Shown here one piece after another: positions 42,728 through 43,647 of a stretch of 43,647 nucleotides of DNA; position 1 is the first letter of the stretch, and the number at the start of each line of letters is the position of its first letter. The translations under genes and the position numbers were made by a program. Source of the stretch: Synechococcales cyanobacterium GL140_1_metabat_312 (lineage in GTDB: Bacteria > Cyanobacteriota > Cyanobacteriia > Leptolyngbyales > Leptolyngbyaceae); the NCBI GenBank assembly GCA_025351345.1, contig JANXWB010000057.1, positions 1 to 43,647 on the forward strand. The letters are read 5' to 3'. The notes under the pieces were generated by a model, which was not told the origin of the DNA, searched no databases, and saw nothing but the letters and a program-made list of their open reading frames with translations.

Positions 42728-43356
42728 TACAACACGCCCTTTGAACTAGGAATCTCATGGGCACGACGCACATCCACTTCTGTCGCCATTCGCATCGCCC
42801 TCGCAAAGGCTTTAAATGTCGCTTCAATAATATGATGGGAATTAATGCCATCCAATTGACGAATATGCAATGTCATTTGGGCGTGATTAATGATTGCTAC
42901 AAAAAACTCGCGGACCAATTGAGTATCATAAGTACCCACACGCTGCGTCGGGATTTGCAACCCATAACTCAAACTAGGACGACCCGAAAAATCTAGCGCA
43001 ACCTGTACTAATGACTCATCAAGTGGTGCCACAAAATGACCAAATCGGACAATCCCTTTACGATCGCCCAAAGCTTTTGCCAGTGCCATCCCTAAGGTAA
43101 TTCCGACATCTTCATTAGTATGATGATCATCAATGTGAATATCACCCGTTGCTTCAATATCAAGATCAAAAAGACCATGGGATGCGATTTGATGCAGCAT
43201 ATGATCTAGGAACGGAATTCCGGTATTCACCTTACATTTTCCCGTACCATCTAAGCCGATCGTCACCAATACATTAGTTTCCCCAGTCGTACGCGAAACC
43301 GTCGCCGTACGCGACAAACTACCATCAATCTCCTTAATCGTATCTTTCGACATCAT
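42727..43356 (-). CDS. hisB: Imidazoleglycerol-phosphate dehydratase
   Basis: HisB dehydrates imidazoleglycerol phosphate to imidazole-acetol phosphate in histidine synthesis, using Mn ions. The 209-aa protein is the monofunctional form, with the metal-binding motifs [32 protein letters not shown] and, near the end, [19 protein letters not shown]. The length is typical. The start has two adjacent ATG codons (43356 and 43353). It is the upstream partner of rsmH, and the right IS end lies about 195 bp upstream of its start. Confidence 0.97.
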   Translation of the reverse strand: MMSKDTIKEIDGSLSRTATVSRTTGETNVLVTIGLDGTGKCKVNTGIPFLDHMLHQIASHGLFDLDIEATGDIHIDDHHTNEDVGITLGMALAKALGDRKGIVRFGHFVAPLDESLVQVALDFSGRPSLSYGLQIPTQRVGTYDTQLVREFFVAIINHAQMTLHIRQLDGINSHHIIEATFKAFARAMRMATEVDVRRAHEIPSSKGVL

Positions 43357-43551
43357 GGTAAATCCTTTCGTTTTAAATAGGCTTATTATTCTACTACGTA
43401 GACGATCGCACTATTCAATCCATGGATGACAATTTCACTGATTACAGACGGAGCTTATGAGGAAGTAGCAATGCCGCCAACAAGGACTAATTTTGCACCA
43501 AAAAAGTATTTCCTAGCTCTATATTCAGATCGATCGTCTCATCAAACATCA

Positions 43552-43647
43552 TATAGCCATTACTGGTCTAGTGAGGTACGCTATTAATCAAAATCATAGT
43601 TTCAGTTTATAAACAGTTAATGCAGCCTTATTCATTAGACTTACGTC
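43552..43647 (+). mobile_element. IS630-family insertion sequence, partial (second copy)
   Basis: Perfect 96-bp reverse complement of 45-140. The boundary is again TATA next to unrelated DNA (ATCATATAGCC). The element continues beyond the right edge. Confidence 0.85.
43620..43647 (+). CDS. IS630-family transposase, N-terminal fragment (cut by window edge)
   Basis: The ATG at 43620 starts MQPYSLDLR, identical at DNA level to the copy at the left edge, and leaves the window after nine codons. The two transposase genes point away from each other. Confidence 0.78.

Overview
The window is a 43.6-kb piece of a cyanobacterial chromosome. CGATCG and GCGATCGC (HIP1-type) palindromes are very frequent. 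Lineage markers are a PsaK-type photosystem I subunit, the NblB phycobilisome-degradation protein, the alkane-synthesis pair aldehyde-deformylating oxygenase plus acyl-ACP reductase, a KaiB-domain protein, a LabA/NYN protein and FO-synthase CofH. No rRNA, tRNA, CRISPR array or prophage was recognised. Both ends of the window lie inside copies of the same IS630-family element: 96 bp at 45-140 is the perfect reverse complement of 43552-43647, and each copy starts a transposase that reads out of the window. The segment is therefore either bounded by two inverted IS copies or, more simply, is a contig broken at a repeated IS.

Layout. 0.2-4.2 kb: proA (+), then a minus-strand run of a small conserved hypothetical, a CPBP/CAAX-type membrane protease and a DUF3326 protein. 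4.2-8.9 kb: repeat-bearing intergenic DNA, psaK-like, a 1064-aa membrane protein with five head-to-tail repeats of exactly 98 residues, a MITE-like hairpin and a 55-aa ORF. 8.9-15.5 kb: scpA, a sugar-nucleotidyltransferase, an OmpR-type regulator with a C-terminal HPt domain, a ComFB-like protein, a UgpC/MalK-type sugar ABC ATPase and a membrane zinc-ribbon protein. 15.7-22.3 kb: a small ORF, NYN/LabA-like, a secreted peptidoglycan-binding protein, a degenerate ADP-ribosylglycohydrolase-like protein, aar, ado and a membrane Ser/Thr kinase. 22.6-27.7 kb (all minus): an exported protein, gltX, cofH, a KaiB-domain protein and fetB-like. 27.8-31.7 kb: an RNase Sa-like secreted ribonuclease next to its barstar-family inhibitor, a phosphotransferase/P-loop kinase fusion, and thiL. 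31.8-43.4 kb: an ABC exporter half, a DUF790/Bax1-type nuclease, an S9 glutamyl-endopeptidase-like protease, a RecJ-like DHH protein, nblB, the arsenosugar pair (AhpD-like and arsS), rsmH and hisB.

Most genes are core or typical cyanobacterial accessory genes. The parts that deserve attention are the exact-period 98-residue repeat protein beside psaK, the RNase Sa/barstar module, a KaiB domain fused to an unknown N-terminal domain, receiver and DHH proteins with altered active-site residues, palindromes between ado and aar, three copies of a MITE-like hairpin, and a striking number of short (9-18 bp) tandem duplications that recur through intergenic DNA and, in multiples of three, inside coding linkers.
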